Below, piece after piece: positions 1 through 9,692 of a stretch of DNA of 64,000 nt (its first letter is position 1; each line of letters opens with the position of its first letter). The notes beneath the pieces are model-generated. The model had not been told where the DNA came from, did no database searches, and saw nothing but the letters and a program-made list of their open reading frames with translations. Both the position numbers and the translations under genes were made by a program. The DNA is from Sinorhizobium mexicanum (GTDB taxonomy: Bacteria > Pseudomonadota > Alphaproteobacteria > Rhizobiales > Rhizobiaceae): NCBI RefSeq assembly GCF_013488225.1, contig NZ_CP041238.1, forward strand, positions 2,009,501 through 2,073,500, given 5' to 3'.

Positions 1-76
1 GACCGGCCAGCGCCGCCGCGTCGGTCGTCGCTACCATCGCGCTTACTGTTGCAAGCAAGAGCAGGTGTTTCGGCAT
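1..76 (-). CDS. N-terminus of an exported protein (partial)
   Basis: An ATG at 76 (reading leftward) follows a good ribosome site (GGGGAGGAA, 8 bases upstream). It opens a frame reading MPKHLLLLATVSAMVA and so on to the window edge. The basic start, leucine-rich core and small residues look like a Sec signal peptide, so the product is probably periplasmic or secreted. Only 25 residues are visible, so the family cannot be named. It is transcribed in the same direction as the potassium transporter behind it. Confidence 0.6.
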   Translation of the reverse strand, partial: MPKHLLLLATVSAMVATTDAAALAG

Positions 77-165
77 CGAGTTCCTCCCCTGTGCCCATTG
101 CCTCAAGACTTTCGGTATTTGCAAGGCAAGTCAAGGCATTGCCAAGTCGAGACCAATCGAGGCGC

Positions 166-1680
166 TCAGTGTTTCCAGAAGATCGGGGTCAGGATGACGA
201 GAACGGTCAGGACCTCGAGGCGTCCGAGCAGCATCATCAGCGACAAAAGATAGAGTTCCGGGTCTTCGAGCGTCGAGAAGTTGCCGGCGGGACCGACAAT
301 GCTGCCAAGCCCGGGACCGACATTGGAAAGGCAGGTAATGACGGCCGAGACTGCCGTGACCAGATCATAGCCGAGCGCTCCCATCACCAGGCTCCCGAAA
401 ACCCAAAGGAGAATATAGGTTATGAAGAACAGGAAGATTGCGCGCTGCGTATCCCCATCGACGGTGTTGCTGCCGTAGCGCACCGCATAGATCGCATTGG
501 GATAGACGAGTTTGTTCAATCCGGAGCGGATCGCGTTGAAGAGCACGACGAATCGATAGGCCTTGATGCCGCCGGCGGTCGAGCCGGAGCAACCCCCCAT
601 GAAGGTGGCGATGAACGCGGTCATGACGACGAAAGGTCCCCATAGACTATAGTCTTCGCTTGCATAGCCGCTGGTCGACAGGATTGAACTGATGTTGAAG
701 AAGGAGTGCGCCAGCGCGAGATGAAATTCGACGCCGTTCGCCAACCGGTGGTAGACGGCCACCGCCACCGAAAACACAGTGAGGTAGCCGAGAAAGACGC
801 TGATTTGCGGGTCGCGCAGCGCGTCGAGGCGTCCACGGACGACGAGCACGATCAGGATCGAGAAGGGGAGGCTACAGAGCGTCATGAAGAAGGTGCCGGT
901 CCACAGCAGCGGAATGCTGCCGAAATAGGCAAATGACGCGTCGTGGGTTGAAAAGCCGCCGGTCGCGACGGTCGACATCGCGTGGTTGATCGCGTCGAAA
1001 CGGTTCATGCCGGTGATGTTGTAGCCGATCGCACAGAGCAGTGTGATCGTGAGATACACGGTGAGGAAGGCGCGGCTGAAGCTTGCGATGCGTGCGAATG
1101 GCTTGTCGCTCGTGTCGGAGGATTCCATCTTGAAGAAGGACATGCCGCCGACCCGCAGGTAGGGGATGACGAAGAGGCCGAGAACGACGATGCCGATGCC
1201 GCCGAGCCAGCAAAGGAGCGAGCGCCATACCAGAAGGCCGGGCGGTGCGTTGTCGAGCCCGACAATGACGGTCGAACCGGTCGTCGTTACCGCGGAAACG
1301 GACTCGAACAGCGCTTGCGCGAAGTCAATGTCGAGCGAGGAGAGCCAGAGCGGGATTGCACCGACGACGGAAAAGACGAGCCAGAGCAGGTTGACCAGAA
1401 GGAAGCCGAATTTTTTCGAGAACGGCGGAGGTCCCGCGCGTGTCGCCATGAAGGTCGCCGCCGAAAGGCCGCCGGTCAGGAAGGCCGTTACTGCGAAGAT
1501 CTGCCAGTCCGCATGTCCGTAGTAGAGGTCGACAAGCGCCGGGACCAACATCGCGCCAGAAAGGTAGAGGCCGAGGATCGCCGCGATGTGGACAGCGTGC
1601 CGGAACAGGGTTGCATTCAAGCTTCGATTTCCCGGAAACAGTTGTCGAACAGGCCAGCGGTTGCCCAGAGCGGTGGCCAT
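166..1680 (-). CDS. trkH: TrkH-type potassium uptake membrane protein
   Basis: This 504-residue polytopic membrane protein is the pore subunit of a Trk/Ktr potassium uptake system in the inner membrane, where it normally works with a cytoplasmic NAD-binding TrkA subunit (not in this window). The four filter-like P-loops expected of the family are visible: TTTGSTVI, VATGGFST, GGCSGSTAGG and LSNVGPGLG. Hydrophobic helices fill the whole length, which is usual for TrkH. The start at 1680 gives a basic N-terminus before the first helix. Because trkA is elsewhere, regulation cannot be read from here. Confidence 0.93.
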   Translation of the reverse strand: MATALGNRWPVRQLFPGNRSLNATLFRHAVHIAAILGLYLSGAMLVPALVDLYYGHADWQIFAVTAFLTGGLSAATFMATRAGPPPFSKKFGFLLVNLLWLVFSVVGAIPLWLSSLDIDFAQALFESVSAVTTTGSTVIVGLDNAPPGLLVWRSLLCWLGGIGIVVLGLFVIPYLRVGGMSFFKMESSDTSDKPFARIASFSRAFLTVYLTITLLCAIGYNITGMNRFDAINHAMSTVATGGFSTHDASFAYFGSIPLLWTGTFFMTLCSLPFSILIVLVVRGRLDALRDPQISVFLGYLTVFSVAVAVYHRLANGVEFHLALAHSFFNISSILSTSGYASEDYSLWGPFVVMTAFIATFMGGCSGSTAGGIKAYRFVVLFNAIRSGLNKLVYPNAIYAVRYGSNTVDGDTQRAIFLFFITYILLWVFGSLVMGALGYDLVTAVSAVITCLSNVGPGLGSIVGPAGNFSTLEDPELYLLSLMMLLGRLEVLTVLVILTPIFWKH

Positions 1681-1778
1681 ACTGTCTTGCCCGATCGATT
1701 CGTGTCAAATCGATGGCCTCGCGCCAGTCAATGTGCGATAGCGTGAGCCTCGGTAAACGCAATGGATGAGCCTACGTG

Positions 1779-3026
1779 ATGAAGCAGGATGTTGAAAATG
1801 CAGCGCTCGCGCTCCGTGAAATCTTTCCGGCGACGCCACTGCAGCTCAACGATCACCTCAGTGCCCGCTACGGTGCGACAGTCTATCTGAAGCGCGAGGA
1901 TCTCTCGCCCGTGCGCTCCTACAAAATCCGCGGCGCCTTCAACTTCTTCCGCAAGGCGCTTGCCGCCGGGGCTGCGGGAAAGACCTTCGTCTGTGCTTCG
2001 GCCGGAAACCACGCGCAGGGCTTTGCTTTTGTCTGCCGTCACTTCGGCGTTCCGGGCGTCGTCTTCATGCCGGTGACGACGCCGCAGCAGAAGATAGACA
2101 AGACTCGCATGTTTGGTGGCGAGTTCATTTCCATCCGTCTCGTCGGCGACATTTTCGACCAGTGCTATCAGGCGGCTCGCGACCATGTCGAAGCGATTGC
2201 CGGCGTCATGGTGCCGCCCTTCGACCATGCGGACATCATTGAGGGGCAGGCAACTGTAGCCGCCGAAATTGCCGAGCAGTTGCCGGGGGGTGTCGTTCCC
2301 GATCTCGTCGCCCTGCCGGTCGGCGGTGGCGGGTTGTCCGCCGGCGTCACCGGCTATCTCGCCGACACGCTTTCGTCCGATCGTTTCGTATTTTGCGAGC
2401 CGGCGGGAGCGCCAAGCCTGAAGCGGAGCCTGGAGGCCGGCAGCGTGATCACGCTCGACCAGGTGGACAACTTCGTCGACGGCGCGGCTGTCGCGCGAGT
2501 CGGCGACCTGAACTTCGCCGCGCTGGCTGCCTTTGCGCCGGAGCAGGTGATGTTGTTGCCGGAGAATGCGATTTGCCTGACGATCATAGACATGCTGAAC
2601 GTCGAGGGCGTGGTTCTGGAGCCGGCCGGCGCGCTTTCCATAACTGCGCTGGAGATCCTCGGGCGCGAAGGGCTGGAAGGCAAGACGGTGGTTGCCGTCG
2701 TATCCGGAGGCAATTTCGACTTCGAACGCCTTCCCGACGTCAAGGAGCGGGCGATGCGGCATGCCGGGCTCAAGAAATATTTCATCCTGCGCATGGCCCA
2801 GCGCCCCGGCGCGCTACGCGATTTCCTCAATCTGCTCGGCGACGAGGACGATATTGCCCGGTTCGAGTATTTGAAGAAATCGGCGCGCAATTTCGGCTCG
2901 GTCCTCATCGGCATAGAGACCAGGCACGCGGAAAACTTCCCGGCTCTGAAGGCGCGCTTCGACGCGGCTGGCCTGCGCTACCAGGACATTACCGAGAACG
3001 AGATTCTCGCCAATCTCGTCATTTGA
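1779..3026 (+). CDS. ilvA: Threonine ammonia-lyase (threonine dehydratase), ACT-domain form
   Basis: This 415-residue PLP enzyme deaminates threonine to 2-oxobutanoate, the first step of isoleucine synthesis. The PLP lysine is K49 in SYKIRG. The phosphate-binding glycine loop VGGGGLSAG lies near residue 183. A single ACT-like regulatory domain begins near residue 330 (YFILRMAQRPGALRDF), matching the shorter IlvA form of about 410 residues rather than the two-ACT E. coli form. A GTG lies directly before the chosen ATG, so the start may be one codon earlier. It is transcribed divergently from trkH. The ACT domain suggests feedback control by branched-chain amino acids. Confidence 0.93.
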   Translation: MKQDVENAALALREIFPATPLQLNDHLSARYGATVYLKREDLSPVRSYKIRGAFNFFRKALAAGAAGKTFVCASAGNHAQGFAFVCRHFGVPGVVFMPVTTPQQKIDKTRMFGGEFISIRLVGDIFDQCYQAARDHVEAIAGVMVPPFDHADIIEGQATVAAEIAEQLPGGVVPDLVALPVGGGGLSAGVTGYLADTLSSDRFVFCEPAGAPSLKRSLEAGSVITLDQVDNFVDGAAVARVGDLNFAALAAFAPEQVMLLPENAICLTIIDMLNVEGVVLEPAGALSITALEILGREGLEGKTVVAVVSGGNFDFERLPDVKERAMRHAGLKKYFILRMAQRPGALRDFLNLLGDEDDIARFEYLKKSARNFGSVLIGIETRHAENFPALKARFDAAGLRYQDITENEILANLVI

Positions 3027-3040
3027 TCTCTGCGTCTACC

Positions 3041-3092
3041 GCGCGTCTAGTCAGACGCGCAGGGGACGCGGTAGCACTCTGAATTGCTGCTG
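3041..3092. repeat. Partial rhizobial intergenic palindromic repeat (copy A)
   Basis: The stretch holds the imperfect palindrome GCGCGTCT-AGTC-AGACGCGC (3041-3060), followed by the linker GTAGCACTCTGAATTGCTGC also found in the longer copies. The second long palindrome of the family is absent. It sits 14 bases after the ilvA stop and may fold as a 3' hairpin. It belongs to the same family as the copies at 14.3, 16.7, 26.7, 33.2 and 55.8 kb. Confidence 0.75.
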
Positions 3093-3155
3093 GTGGACGG
3101 CATTGCCGCGCACTTAGCCTTTGACAGCGCCAGCGGCCACGGCTAACCATGAGAT

Positions 3156-3479
3156 ATGGCATCGTTTTTCTCGAAATTGTTCGGCTTCTCCGGTGGTGGT
3201 TCCAAAGAAGAAACGGCGCAGGCCGCCGGCAAGACGGAATCCTATGGGGACTGCTTGATCCGCGCGACTCCGATGCGCGAGGGACCGCAATATCGCCTGG
3301 CGGGCAGCATCGAAAAGACGATGCCCGATGCCGGAGTGAAGGTGCGCACCTTCATTCGTGCCGATCTTTTCGCGTCCGAACAGGATGCCATCGATGCAGC
3401 TCTCAGAAAGGGCCGGCAGATCGTCGACGAGCAACGCGCCGCGCTCTTTCAGGACGACTCGCCATCCAGGCCGGTGTAG
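3156..3479 (+). CDS. HlyU-family small protein
   Basis: This 107-residue soluble protein matches my memory of the HlyU family (Pfam PF10115). The body contains YRLAGSIEK, VRTFIRADLF and a helical DAIDAALRKGRQIVDE segment. The N-terminus is a short phenylalanine- and glycine-rich lead (MASFFSKLFGFSGGG). HlyU was named for a haemolysin activator in Vibrio. The rhizobial members are short and have no demonstrated role, so no target is assigned. It stands alone between ilvA and the convergent cpdB. Confidence 0.75.
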   Translation: MASFFSKLFGFSGGGSKEETAQAAGKTESYGDCLIRATPMREGPQYRLAGSIEKTMPDAGVKVRTFIRADLFASEQDAIDAALRKGRQIVDEQRAALFQDDSPSRPV

Positions 3480-3661
3480 CGCCGCCGTCGCCGGGCGCCA
3501 GTCGATGAATATCGTCGCATAATGCCGTTTAGAGGGTTTTTCTGAACCTTTGCGTTAGCTTCCAACCGCGCCTCGCATCTCGCGGCAAGATTCTGAACGT
3601 GAACACGGCGGGCCGGCTTCTCAATATAGCGCCTGTCGGCCCACCTCCACGTTCGGGCGTC

Positions 3662-5644
3662 TCAGAGCTTAATACGGAATCGGGCGAACCCTTCCGCGCT
3701 TTCGCCAGCGTCTTCGATCGCAACGGCTTTTACCTGCGACAGGAACTGTCTCGCCTTTGGGCTACTGTCGAAAACCACGCTCGTGTCCTTGAGCCGCACA
3801 AATTTCCAGTTCGCATCGGCCGACGGGTTGATCGTTCCCTGTTCGACGATGTAGCGGACGATGACATCGCGATTGGTGTCTGGCGCGACGAAGATCACCT
3901 TGTCGGAAGCGATATCGGGGAAGTTGCCGCCACCGCCGGCGCGATAGTTGTTGGTCACCACCACGAATCTTTGCGTGGGATCGATCGGCTTGCCGTCGAA
4001 TTGCAGGTTCTGGATGCGCGTTGCCGCGGCGCTCACCAGATTGCCGTCCTTGTCGAACTTCGCCGGTTGGGTGAGGTCGATTTCATAGGTGACGCCGTCG
4101 ATTACGTCGAAATTGTAGGACGGAAATCCCGCGTTGATCAGCTCCGCGTCGACCGATCCGGGAGCAACCTGGTTGAAAATTCCGGCCGACATTTCGAGCC
4201 AATTGCGCACCTGGTCTCCATCGATGACGACGGCCTGTACCGTGTTCGGATAGAGGTAGAGATCGGCAACGTTCTTGATGGCAATGTCGCCTGCCGGTAC
4301 GTCGGTATAATAGTCGGCGCCGCCACGACCGCCGGCCTTGAACGGAGCCGCCGCGGACAACACCGGCAGGTCCTTGTGCTCGGTGTCCTTGAGCATGTCG
4401 CGGATGTACCAGATCTGCGCCTGGCTGACGATCTGGACCGAGGGGTCGTCGGCGACAAGGGCGAAATAGGAATAGAGCGGTGCCGAGGTCTTGCCGACCG
4501 GGGTGCGGACATAGGCAAGCGTCGCCTCATGATCTTTCTGCGCGGCGGCCAGAACGTCCGCCTTGTCGCCGACTTGAGCGATCACCTTCTTCTCTTCCCG
4601 CCGATAGATGGGGCGAGCTTCGCTCGTCGAGCTGATCACCCGCCACGCGGTACCATCGCGCTCGAGGAGCAGGTCGATCAGGCCAAGATGCGAGCCCCAG
4701 AAGCCGCCCATCACGCCCGGCTTGCCGGAAATCAGCCCCTTCGTGTTGTCGACACCGGCGAAGCCCTCAAATTTAGGTCCGGGAAAGTCGAGGTGGCTGT
4801 GACCGGTCACAATGGCGTCAATGCCGTCGATCGCAGCCAAGGGTACCGATGCATTTTCGAGGTTTTCGGCATAGTCCTGCTGCCCGATTCCAGAGTGGGA
4901 AAGCGCGACGACGATATCGGCGCCTTCCTCACGCATCTGCGGCACAAAGGCTTCCGCCGCCTTCACGATGTCGCGTGCATTCGCCTTGCCCTCGAGGTTC
5001 TTCGCATCCCAGGTCATGATCTGCGGTGGGACGAAACCGATCAGGCCGATGCGAATTGCATGTTCCTGGCCGGCGCCGTCTTTTACCTTGCGGTCGAGGA
5101 TGACATAGGGCTTGAGAAAGAGCGCGTCCTCACGTGCGTTCGCCGCGAGCGCGCCCCTGGTCAGGTTGGCGCAGACGATTGGAAAATTGGCCCCGTTGAG
5201 AACGTTGAACATAAAGTCCAGGCCGTAGTTGAATTCATGGTTGCCGAGCGTGCCGCAATCATATCCGAGCACGTTCATCGCGGCGATGATGGGGTGCAGA
5301 TCGCCTTCCTTCATGCCGCGCTTGTAGGCGATGTAATCGCCCATCGGGTTTCCTTGAAGGAAGTCGCCGTTATCGACGAGGACGGAGTTCGTTGCCTCTG
5401 CACGGATCGCATCGATGATGGAGGCGGTGCGGGCAAGGCCCACCGTGTCGTTCGGCTTGTCGCCGTAATAGTCATAGGGAAAGACGTGCACGTGCAGATC
5501 CGTCGTCTCCATGATGCGCAGGTGTGCCTGGTTCGCCGCGGCGCGTGCGGAAAAAGGATGAAGCATCGCGAGGGCGGAGGAGGCGGCGAGCCCACCAAGC
5601 AGCGAACGGCGCGAAATGGGATGAGGGGCGGTGATCGACTGCAT
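3662..5644 (-). CDS. cpdB: Bifunctional 2',3'-cyclic-nucleotide phosphodiesterase / 3'-nucleotidase, Tat-exported
   Basis: This 660-residue periplasmic phosphoesterase scavenges phosphate and nucleosides from cyclic and 3' nucleotides. A twin-arginine signal is clear: SRRSLLGGLAASSALA near residues 10-25. The metallophosphatase motifs follow in order: TTDLHVHVF, DNGDFLQGNPMGDY, GNHEFNYG, SHSG and TGHSHLDFP. The C-terminal half is the 5'-nucleotidase substrate domain. An upstream in-frame ATG at 5656 is possible, but ATG 5644 keeps a compact Tat leader and is preceded by GGAGAC. It is a single-gene unit beside the aldR regulator. Confidence 0.92.
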   Translation of the reverse strand: MQSITAPHPISRRSLLGGLAASSALAMLHPFSARAAANQAHLRIMETTDLHVHVFPYDYYGDKPNDTVGLARTASIIDAIRAEATNSVLVDNGDFLQGNPMGDYIAYKRGMKEGDLHPIIAAMNVLGYDCGTLGNHEFNYGLDFMFNVLNGANFPIVCANLTRGALAANAREDALFLKPYVILDRKVKDGAGQEHAIRIGLIGFVPPQIMTWDAKNLEGKANARDIVKAAEAFVPQMREEGADIVVALSHSGIGQQDYAENLENASVPLAAIDGIDAIVTGHSHLDFPGPKFEGFAGVDNTKGLISGKPGVMGGFWGSHLGLIDLLLERDGTAWRVISSTSEARPIYRREEKKVIAQVGDKADVLAAAQKDHEATLAYVRTPVGKTSAPLYSYFALVADDPSVQIVSQAQIWYIRDMLKDTEHKDLPVLSAAAPFKAGGRGGADYYTDVPAGDIAIKNVADLYLYPNTVQAVVIDGDQVRNWLEMSAGIFNQVAPGSVDAELINAGFPSYNFDVIDGVTYEIDLTQPAKFDKDGNLVSAAATRIQNLQFDGKPIDPTQRFVVVTNNYRAGGGGNFPDIASDKVIFVAPDTNRDVIVRYIVEQGTINPSADANWKFVRLKDTSVVFDSSPKARQFLSQVKAVAIEDAGESAEGFARFRIKL

Positions 5645-5804
5645 CACTGTCTCCATGTTGAAAAACTCTGCGCGGACGTGGCACAAGCCGGCAGTAAAGC
5701 ATTGGAATGTAGGGGACTATGGCGGAAGGCGCCCGCAAGGCAAAGCGGCAGAATCTTGCCTATTCGACGCCTCAGTGCGGAATGGCATTGGACGCCGAAG
5801 ACGC

Positions 5805-6266
5805 TCAAATGCCGACATTCGGCCGGTCGATGACCTCGCGAAGAGAGAAGCTAGAATTGATCTTCACCACATGCGGCAGGGCCGACAGCCAGTCGCGGTG
5901 AATTCGCTCGTAGTCCTCGAGGTCCTTGGCCGCGACGCGCAGGATGTAGTCGTATTCGCCAGACATCAGGTAACAGACCAGCACATTGGGACAGAGTTTT
6001 ACGGCAGCCTCGAATTCCGTAAGCGTCTTGGCGAACTGGCCCGACAGCGAGATGTGCACGATGACCATGATCTTGTAGTCGAGCGCCTTGTGCGCGATGC
6101 GGGCGTGGTAGCCGCTGATCGTGCCCGATTTTTCGAGGATGTCGACGCGCCGGGAGCACGCAGACGGGGAAAGGCCGACTTTCGCGGCGAGATCCGCATT
6201 GGATATCCTGCCGTTCAGCTGAAGGATCCGCAGAATCGCATGATCAATGGTGTCGAGCTCGCTCAT
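5805..6266 (-). CDS. aldR: Lrp/AsnC regulator divergent from alanine dehydrogenase
   Basis: This 153-residue protein has an N-terminal winged helix (IDHAILRILQLNGRISNADLAAKVGL) and a C-terminal RAM ligand-binding domain (GEYDYILRVAAKDLEDYERI). That is the standard Lrp/AsnC layout and length. It is divergent from ald across a 156-base intergenic region. In rhizobia this arrangement normally means an alanine-responsive activator of ald. The symbol rests on position and family, not on direct proof. Confidence 0.87.
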   Translation of the reverse strand: MSELDTIDHAILRILQLNGRISNADLAAKVGLSPSACSRRVDILEKSGTISGYHARIAHKALDYKIMVIVHISLSGQFAKTLTEFEAAVKLCPNVLVCYLMSGEYDYILRVAAKDLEDYERIHRDWLSALPHVVKINSSFSLREVIDRPNVGI

Positions 6267-6422
6267 GCGTGATTTCCTTCATCATTTCGCTTAAGCACGC
6301 AATAATATTCGAAACCAATGCGCTGTCCGACATCTCTTTGCAAGGACATTCGCTAGACCATCTGTTTTGCTGGAAGCATCATCAATGCGGCGCAAAGCCC
6401 ACAAAAGGAGAGGAACGCTCAG

Positions 6423-7541
6423 ATGCGTGTCGGTTGCCCGAAGGAAATCAAAAACCATGAATACCGTGTTGGTCTGACCCCCGGTTCGGTACGGGAATAC
6501 GTCGCCCATGGTCACGAGGTGATCGTCGAAACCAAGGCCGGGGCAGGGATCGGGGCAGACGACGATGCTTATCGCGCCGCAGGGGCGCGGATCGTTTCGG
6601 CGGCCAGGGAAGTGTTCGAAAAGTCGGACATGATCGTCAAGGTCAAGGAACCGCAGCCTTCCGAATGGACCCAACTGCGGGAAGGCCAAATTCTCTATAC
6701 ATATTTGCATCTTGCGCCGGATCCCGAGCAGACAAGGGGACTACTCAACTCGGGCGTCACGGCAGTCGCCTACGAAACGGTAACGGATGAGCGCGGTGGA
6801 TTGCCGTTGCTTGCGCCGATGTCGGAAGTCGCCGGACGGCTTGCCATCCAGGCGGGCGCGACGTCGCTTCAGAAGGCGAACGGCGGCCGTGGTATCCTCC
6901 TTGGCGGTGTGCCGGGAGTGTTGCCCGCCAAGGTCGCCATCATCGGCGGTGGCGTTGTCGGGCTGCATGCCGCCAAGATGGCTGCCGGTCTCGGTGCGGA
7001 CGTTTCGATCCTCGACCGCTCGATCCCGCGCCTGCGTCAGCTCGACGATATCTTCAACGGCCGAGTTCACACCCGCTTCTCGACGATCGATGCGCTTGAG
7101 GATGAAGTCTTTTCCGCCGATCTGGTGATCGGCGCCGTGCTCATCCCAGGGGCTGCCGCCCCCAAGCTCGTCACACGCGAAATGCTTTCCGGCATGAAAA
7201 AGGGCGCGGTTATCGTCGATGTTGCCATCGACCAGGGCGGTTGCTTCGAGACTTCGCACGCGACGACGCATTCCGATCCGACTTACGAGGTGGACGGCGT
7301 CGTGCACTATTGCGTCGCGAATATGCCGGGCGCGGTGCCGGTGACGTCGGCGCATGCGTTGAACAACGCCACGCTTTACTACGGCCTGCAACTCGCCGAT
7401 CGCGGCCTCAAGGCGATCGCCGAGGACCGGCACCTGCGTGCCGGTCTGAACGTGCACAAAGGCCGGGTAACGAACGGGCCTGTGGCAGAGGCTCTCGGCT
7501 ATGATGCCCACGCGCCCGAGGCTGTTCTCAACGTCGCCTGA
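6423..7541 (+). CDS. ald: L-alanine dehydrogenase
   Basis: This 372-residue cytoplasmic enzyme catalyses reversible oxidative deamination of L-alanine to pyruvate and ammonia with NAD. Lysine K75 (in KVKEP) and histidine H96 (YLHLAPD) fall at the positions known as catalytic in the family. The NAD fold is marked by IGGGVVG near residue 174. Length and spacing are canonical. It is preceded by GGAGAGG and the divergent aldR, and followed by a strong hairpin terminator. Alanine metabolism matters in bacteroids, but the sequence alone shows only the enzyme. Confidence 0.96.
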   Translation: MRVGCPKEIKNHEYRVGLTPGSVREYVAHGHEVIVETKAGAGIGADDDAYRAAGARIVSAAREVFEKSDMIVKVKEPQPSEWTQLREGQILYTYLHLAPDPEQTRGLLNSGVTAVAYETVTDERGGLPLLAPMSEVAGRLAIQAGATSLQKANGGRGILLGGVPGVLPAKVAIIGGGVVGLHAAKMAAGLGADVSILDRSIPRLRQLDDIFNGRVHTRFSTIDALEDEVFSADLVIGAVLIPGAAAPKLVTREMLSGMKKGAVIVDVAIDQGGCFETSHATTHSDPTYEVDGVVHYCVANMPGAVPVTSAHALNNATLYYGLQLADRGLKAIAEDRHLRAGLNVHKGRVTNGPVAEALGYDAHAPEAVLNVA

Positions 7542-7556
7542 CACGCTTCCTTTGCG

Positions 7557-7583
7557 GGCCCGGCGTTCATGCCGGGCCTTTGT
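7557..7583 (+). terminator. Rho-independent terminator after ald
   Basis: GGCCCGGC and GCCGGGCC form a perfect 8-bp stem with a 6-base loop (GTTCAT), followed by TTTGT, 15 bases after the ald stop. Confidence 0.8.
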
Positions 7584-7608
7584 GCGTCTCATAGGACGCG
7601 CTTTAGTC

Positions 7609-8076
7609 TCAGCTAATCTCGATACGGCACTGATAGCAATTGTATTTGGCGGAACGCACGTGCACGTAGGCGACGTCCGCCCGAGCGAGCAGTTCTTCGG
7701 CGCGCTCCGTCAGGCTTTCCACGCCAACGACGCCACCGGTTCCGTAGACGATGCGATCGTCGCTACCATATCCCCGCAACAGATACTCCTTGCTGGATGC
7801 GAGGATGGGCGGCAGCGACTGCCCGTCGTGTGCCGGGCATTCGTCGGCATGCAGGAAGATCGGTCCGGTCTCCGCGTAAGCTTGCACTGACGTAAAGGGC
7901 CGATAAGCCAGGACAAGATAGGGTTTGCCGCGATCGACGTTGCTGAGACAATGCCGGCAGGGAACGCCGGCGCCATCCGAAATACGCTGCTCAGGGTGGT
8001 TCCCATAAGCATCAAGACCGCTACCACGCAGTCGTTCTGCGTCGTCGTCGGGCATCGGGATGTAGCGCAGGGCCAT
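7609..8076 (-). CDS. DUF1203 family protein
   Basis: This 155-residue soluble protein matches the DUF1203 family as I remember it. Features are PCRHCLSNVDRGKPYLVLAYRPF with a CxxC pair, a central HADECPAH, and a C-terminal VRSAKYNCYQC with another CxxC. The cysteine and histidine spacing suggests metal binding, but no activity is established. The ATG at 8076 has GAGGAG seven bases upstream and is preferred over a longer in-frame start at 8100. It lies 165 bases behind the GNAT gene on the same strand and could be the last gene of the cysK run. Confidence 0.82.
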   Translation of the reverse strand: MALRYIPMPDDDAERLRGSGLDAYGNHPEQRISDGAGVPCRHCLSNVDRGKPYLVLAYRPFTSVQAYAETGPIFLHADECPAHDGQSLPPILASSKEYLLRGYGSDDRIVYGTGGVVGVESLTERAEELLARADVAYVHVRSAKYNCYQCRIEIS

Positions 8077-8241
8077 GGCGGTTCTCCTCGTCAAAAGCAA
8101 TCTTGAGGAGATGGATGCGCCGTTTCTGGTCGTACCGACACCCGAAACTTGCCTATCGCATGTTTTCGATCGGAAGCCCGATTTATGGGGAACCGTGCTG
8201 GAATTTAGAGCGCTGCTGCGCTGCGCGCTGTGCCGTATCCG

Positions 8242-8805
8242 TCAGAGCTTTCTTGCCAAGGCCAGCAACTCGTCGTCACTCAACGGTTCGACAATTGCCT
8301 CCCGCGTCGCAACGGGCGAAAAACCGAACTGCTGGTAAAGCTGAAGGGCGCGCGGGTGGTCGAGATTGTTCGTCATCACCTTGACCTTGCTGGGGTTCAT
8401 CGCCCAGGCCGCCAGCAACGTCTGCAGCAGGAACCATTTGCCCAGGCCGAGACCGAGCGCGTGTTCCATCAGGCCGAAATGGGTGAGTTCGATAACAGCG
8501 TCTTCGCGTTCGTGCAGTTCGAAGAAGCCAGCCGGCGCACCGTCGACATAGAGTACGGTGACCGTCGCTGCCTTGTTGTGGAGCACCTCCGCCAGGTCCT
8601 CGTCGCTCATCCGCAGGCGCTCCGTCCAATGCCAGCGCTTGCCGACGCGAAGGTAAAGGAAGCGGTAGTAGGCGAGCGGGATGTCCGGTACACGCAATAC
8701 CGCCGTGTGGATATTGACGGGTATCGGCAGGCTTTGTTTGGGCGGTGACGTCATTTCGAGTTCGGTCACGTGCGCCGTGATCGCTGCAGGTTTCGATCCT
8801 GGCAT
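8242..8805 (-). CDS. GNAT-family N-acetyltransferase
   Basis: This 187-residue protein has a GNAT fold in its second half: VLYVDGAPAGFFEL, then the acetyl-CoA loop ALGLGLGKW, then NNLDHPRALQLYQQFGF. It should transfer an acetyl group to an amine, but the substrate cannot be told. The ATG at 8805 lies five bases after the sseA stop, so the longer frame reaching into sseA was rejected. This spacing suggests translational coupling to sseA in a cysteine-metabolism operon. Confidence 0.86.
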   Translation of the reverse strand: MPGSKPAAITAHVTELEMTSPPKQSLPIPVNIHTAVLRVPDIPLAYYRFLYLRVGKRWHWTERLRMSDEDLAEVLHNKAATVTVLYVDGAPAGFFELHEREDAVIELTHFGLMEHALGLGLGKWFLLQTLLAAWAMNPSKVKVMTNNLDHPRALQLYQQFGFSPVATREAIVEPLSDDELLALARKL

Positions 8806-8810
8806 GGCAT

Positions 8811-9674
8811 TCACTCTCTGCCGGTCACGACCGGCGTGTCGGGTCGTCCGCCCCATTCCGACCAGGAGCCATCGTAGAGCGTATTGTCCGTGTGCCCCAA
8901 CGATTGAAGGGCAAGAGTTATGATCGCCGCGGTGATGCCGGACCCGCAAGTGGTGACGACCGGCTGCGTCAGGTCGACGCCGGCATCACTAAAGGTTTGG
9001 CGCAAGGCGCCGAGGCTCTTGAGCTTGCCTCCTTGGGAAAAAACGCCGGATGGCAGGCTCCTGGCTCCAGGCATATGCCCCGAGCGCATGCCGGCTCGCG
9101 GCTCCGGTTCCTCGCCGGTGAAGCGGCCTGCGCCGCGCGCATCGGCAATCTGCGCGAGCCGGTTCTCGACAACTTCCTTCATGCGCTCGAAAGAGGTGAC
9201 GACGGCCGCATCGAACGTAGCATTGAAGACACGCGGCGTCGGGTTCGGGACTTCCTTTGTCGTCGGTCGTCCCTCCGCCTTCCAGCCATCCATCCCGCCA
9301 TCGAGAACGAAAACGTTCGTTGCACCCATGATCCGGAACATCCACCACACACGCGGCGCGGTGAAGATTCCCGGCCCGTCGTAAACGACGATCGTATCGT
9401 TCTCGCCGATGCCCATGGCGCCGACGGCCTGGGCGAAGGCTTGCGGCGAGGGGAGGGTATGCGGCAAACCGCTCGATTGATCGGCGATCTTATCCTGGTC
9501 GAAGAATATGGCACCTGGGATGTGCGCGGCCGCGTATTCCGATTTCGGATCCCGGTTCTGCGCCGGCAGGTACCAGGCAGCATCCAGGATCTTCACCGAC
9601 GGTTCGCCAAGACGCTGCTGGAGCCAGTCCGCAGAGACGACAAAAGCACTCTTGTTCTCGTTCTTGTTATCCAT
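8811..9674 (-). CDS. sseA: 3-mercaptopyruvate sulfurtransferase (rhodanese family)
   Basis: This 287-residue tandem-rhodanese protein moves sulfur from 3-mercaptopyruvate to thiols or cyanide. The active-site loop is CGSGIT with catalytic cysteine C243. That sequence is typical of mercaptopyruvate sulfurtransferases rather than thiosulfate rhodaneses (CRKGVT-like). The N-terminal inactive domain carries ILDAAWYLP and HIPGAIFFD. A GTG three codons upstream (9683) is possible, but ATG 9674 has GGAG at normal spacing. It lies between alaX and the GNAT gene with gaps of about 20 and 5 bases. Confidence 0.92.
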   Translation of the reverse strand: MDNKNENKSAFVVSADWLQQRLGEPSVKILDAAWYLPAQNRDPKSEYAAAHIPGAIFFDQDKIADQSSGLPHTLPSPQAFAQAVGAMGIGENDTIVVYDGPGIFTAPRVWWMFRIMGATNVFVLDGGMDGWKAEGRPTTKEVPNPTPRVFNATFDAAVVTSFERMKEVVENRLAQIADARGAGRFTGEEPEPRAGMRSGHMPGARSLPSGVFSQGGKLKSLGALRQTFSDAGVDLTQPVVTTCGSGITAAIITLALQSLGHTDNTLYDGSWSEWGGRPDTPVVTGRE

Positions 9675-9692
9675 TGTCGTCACTCCACCGAC

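Noticed and set aside
3599..5833. 744-codon plus-strand open frame
   Set aside because: It is antisense to cpdB, whose Tat signal and metallophosphatase motifs are unmistakable. Long antisense frames are expected in GC-rich DNA.
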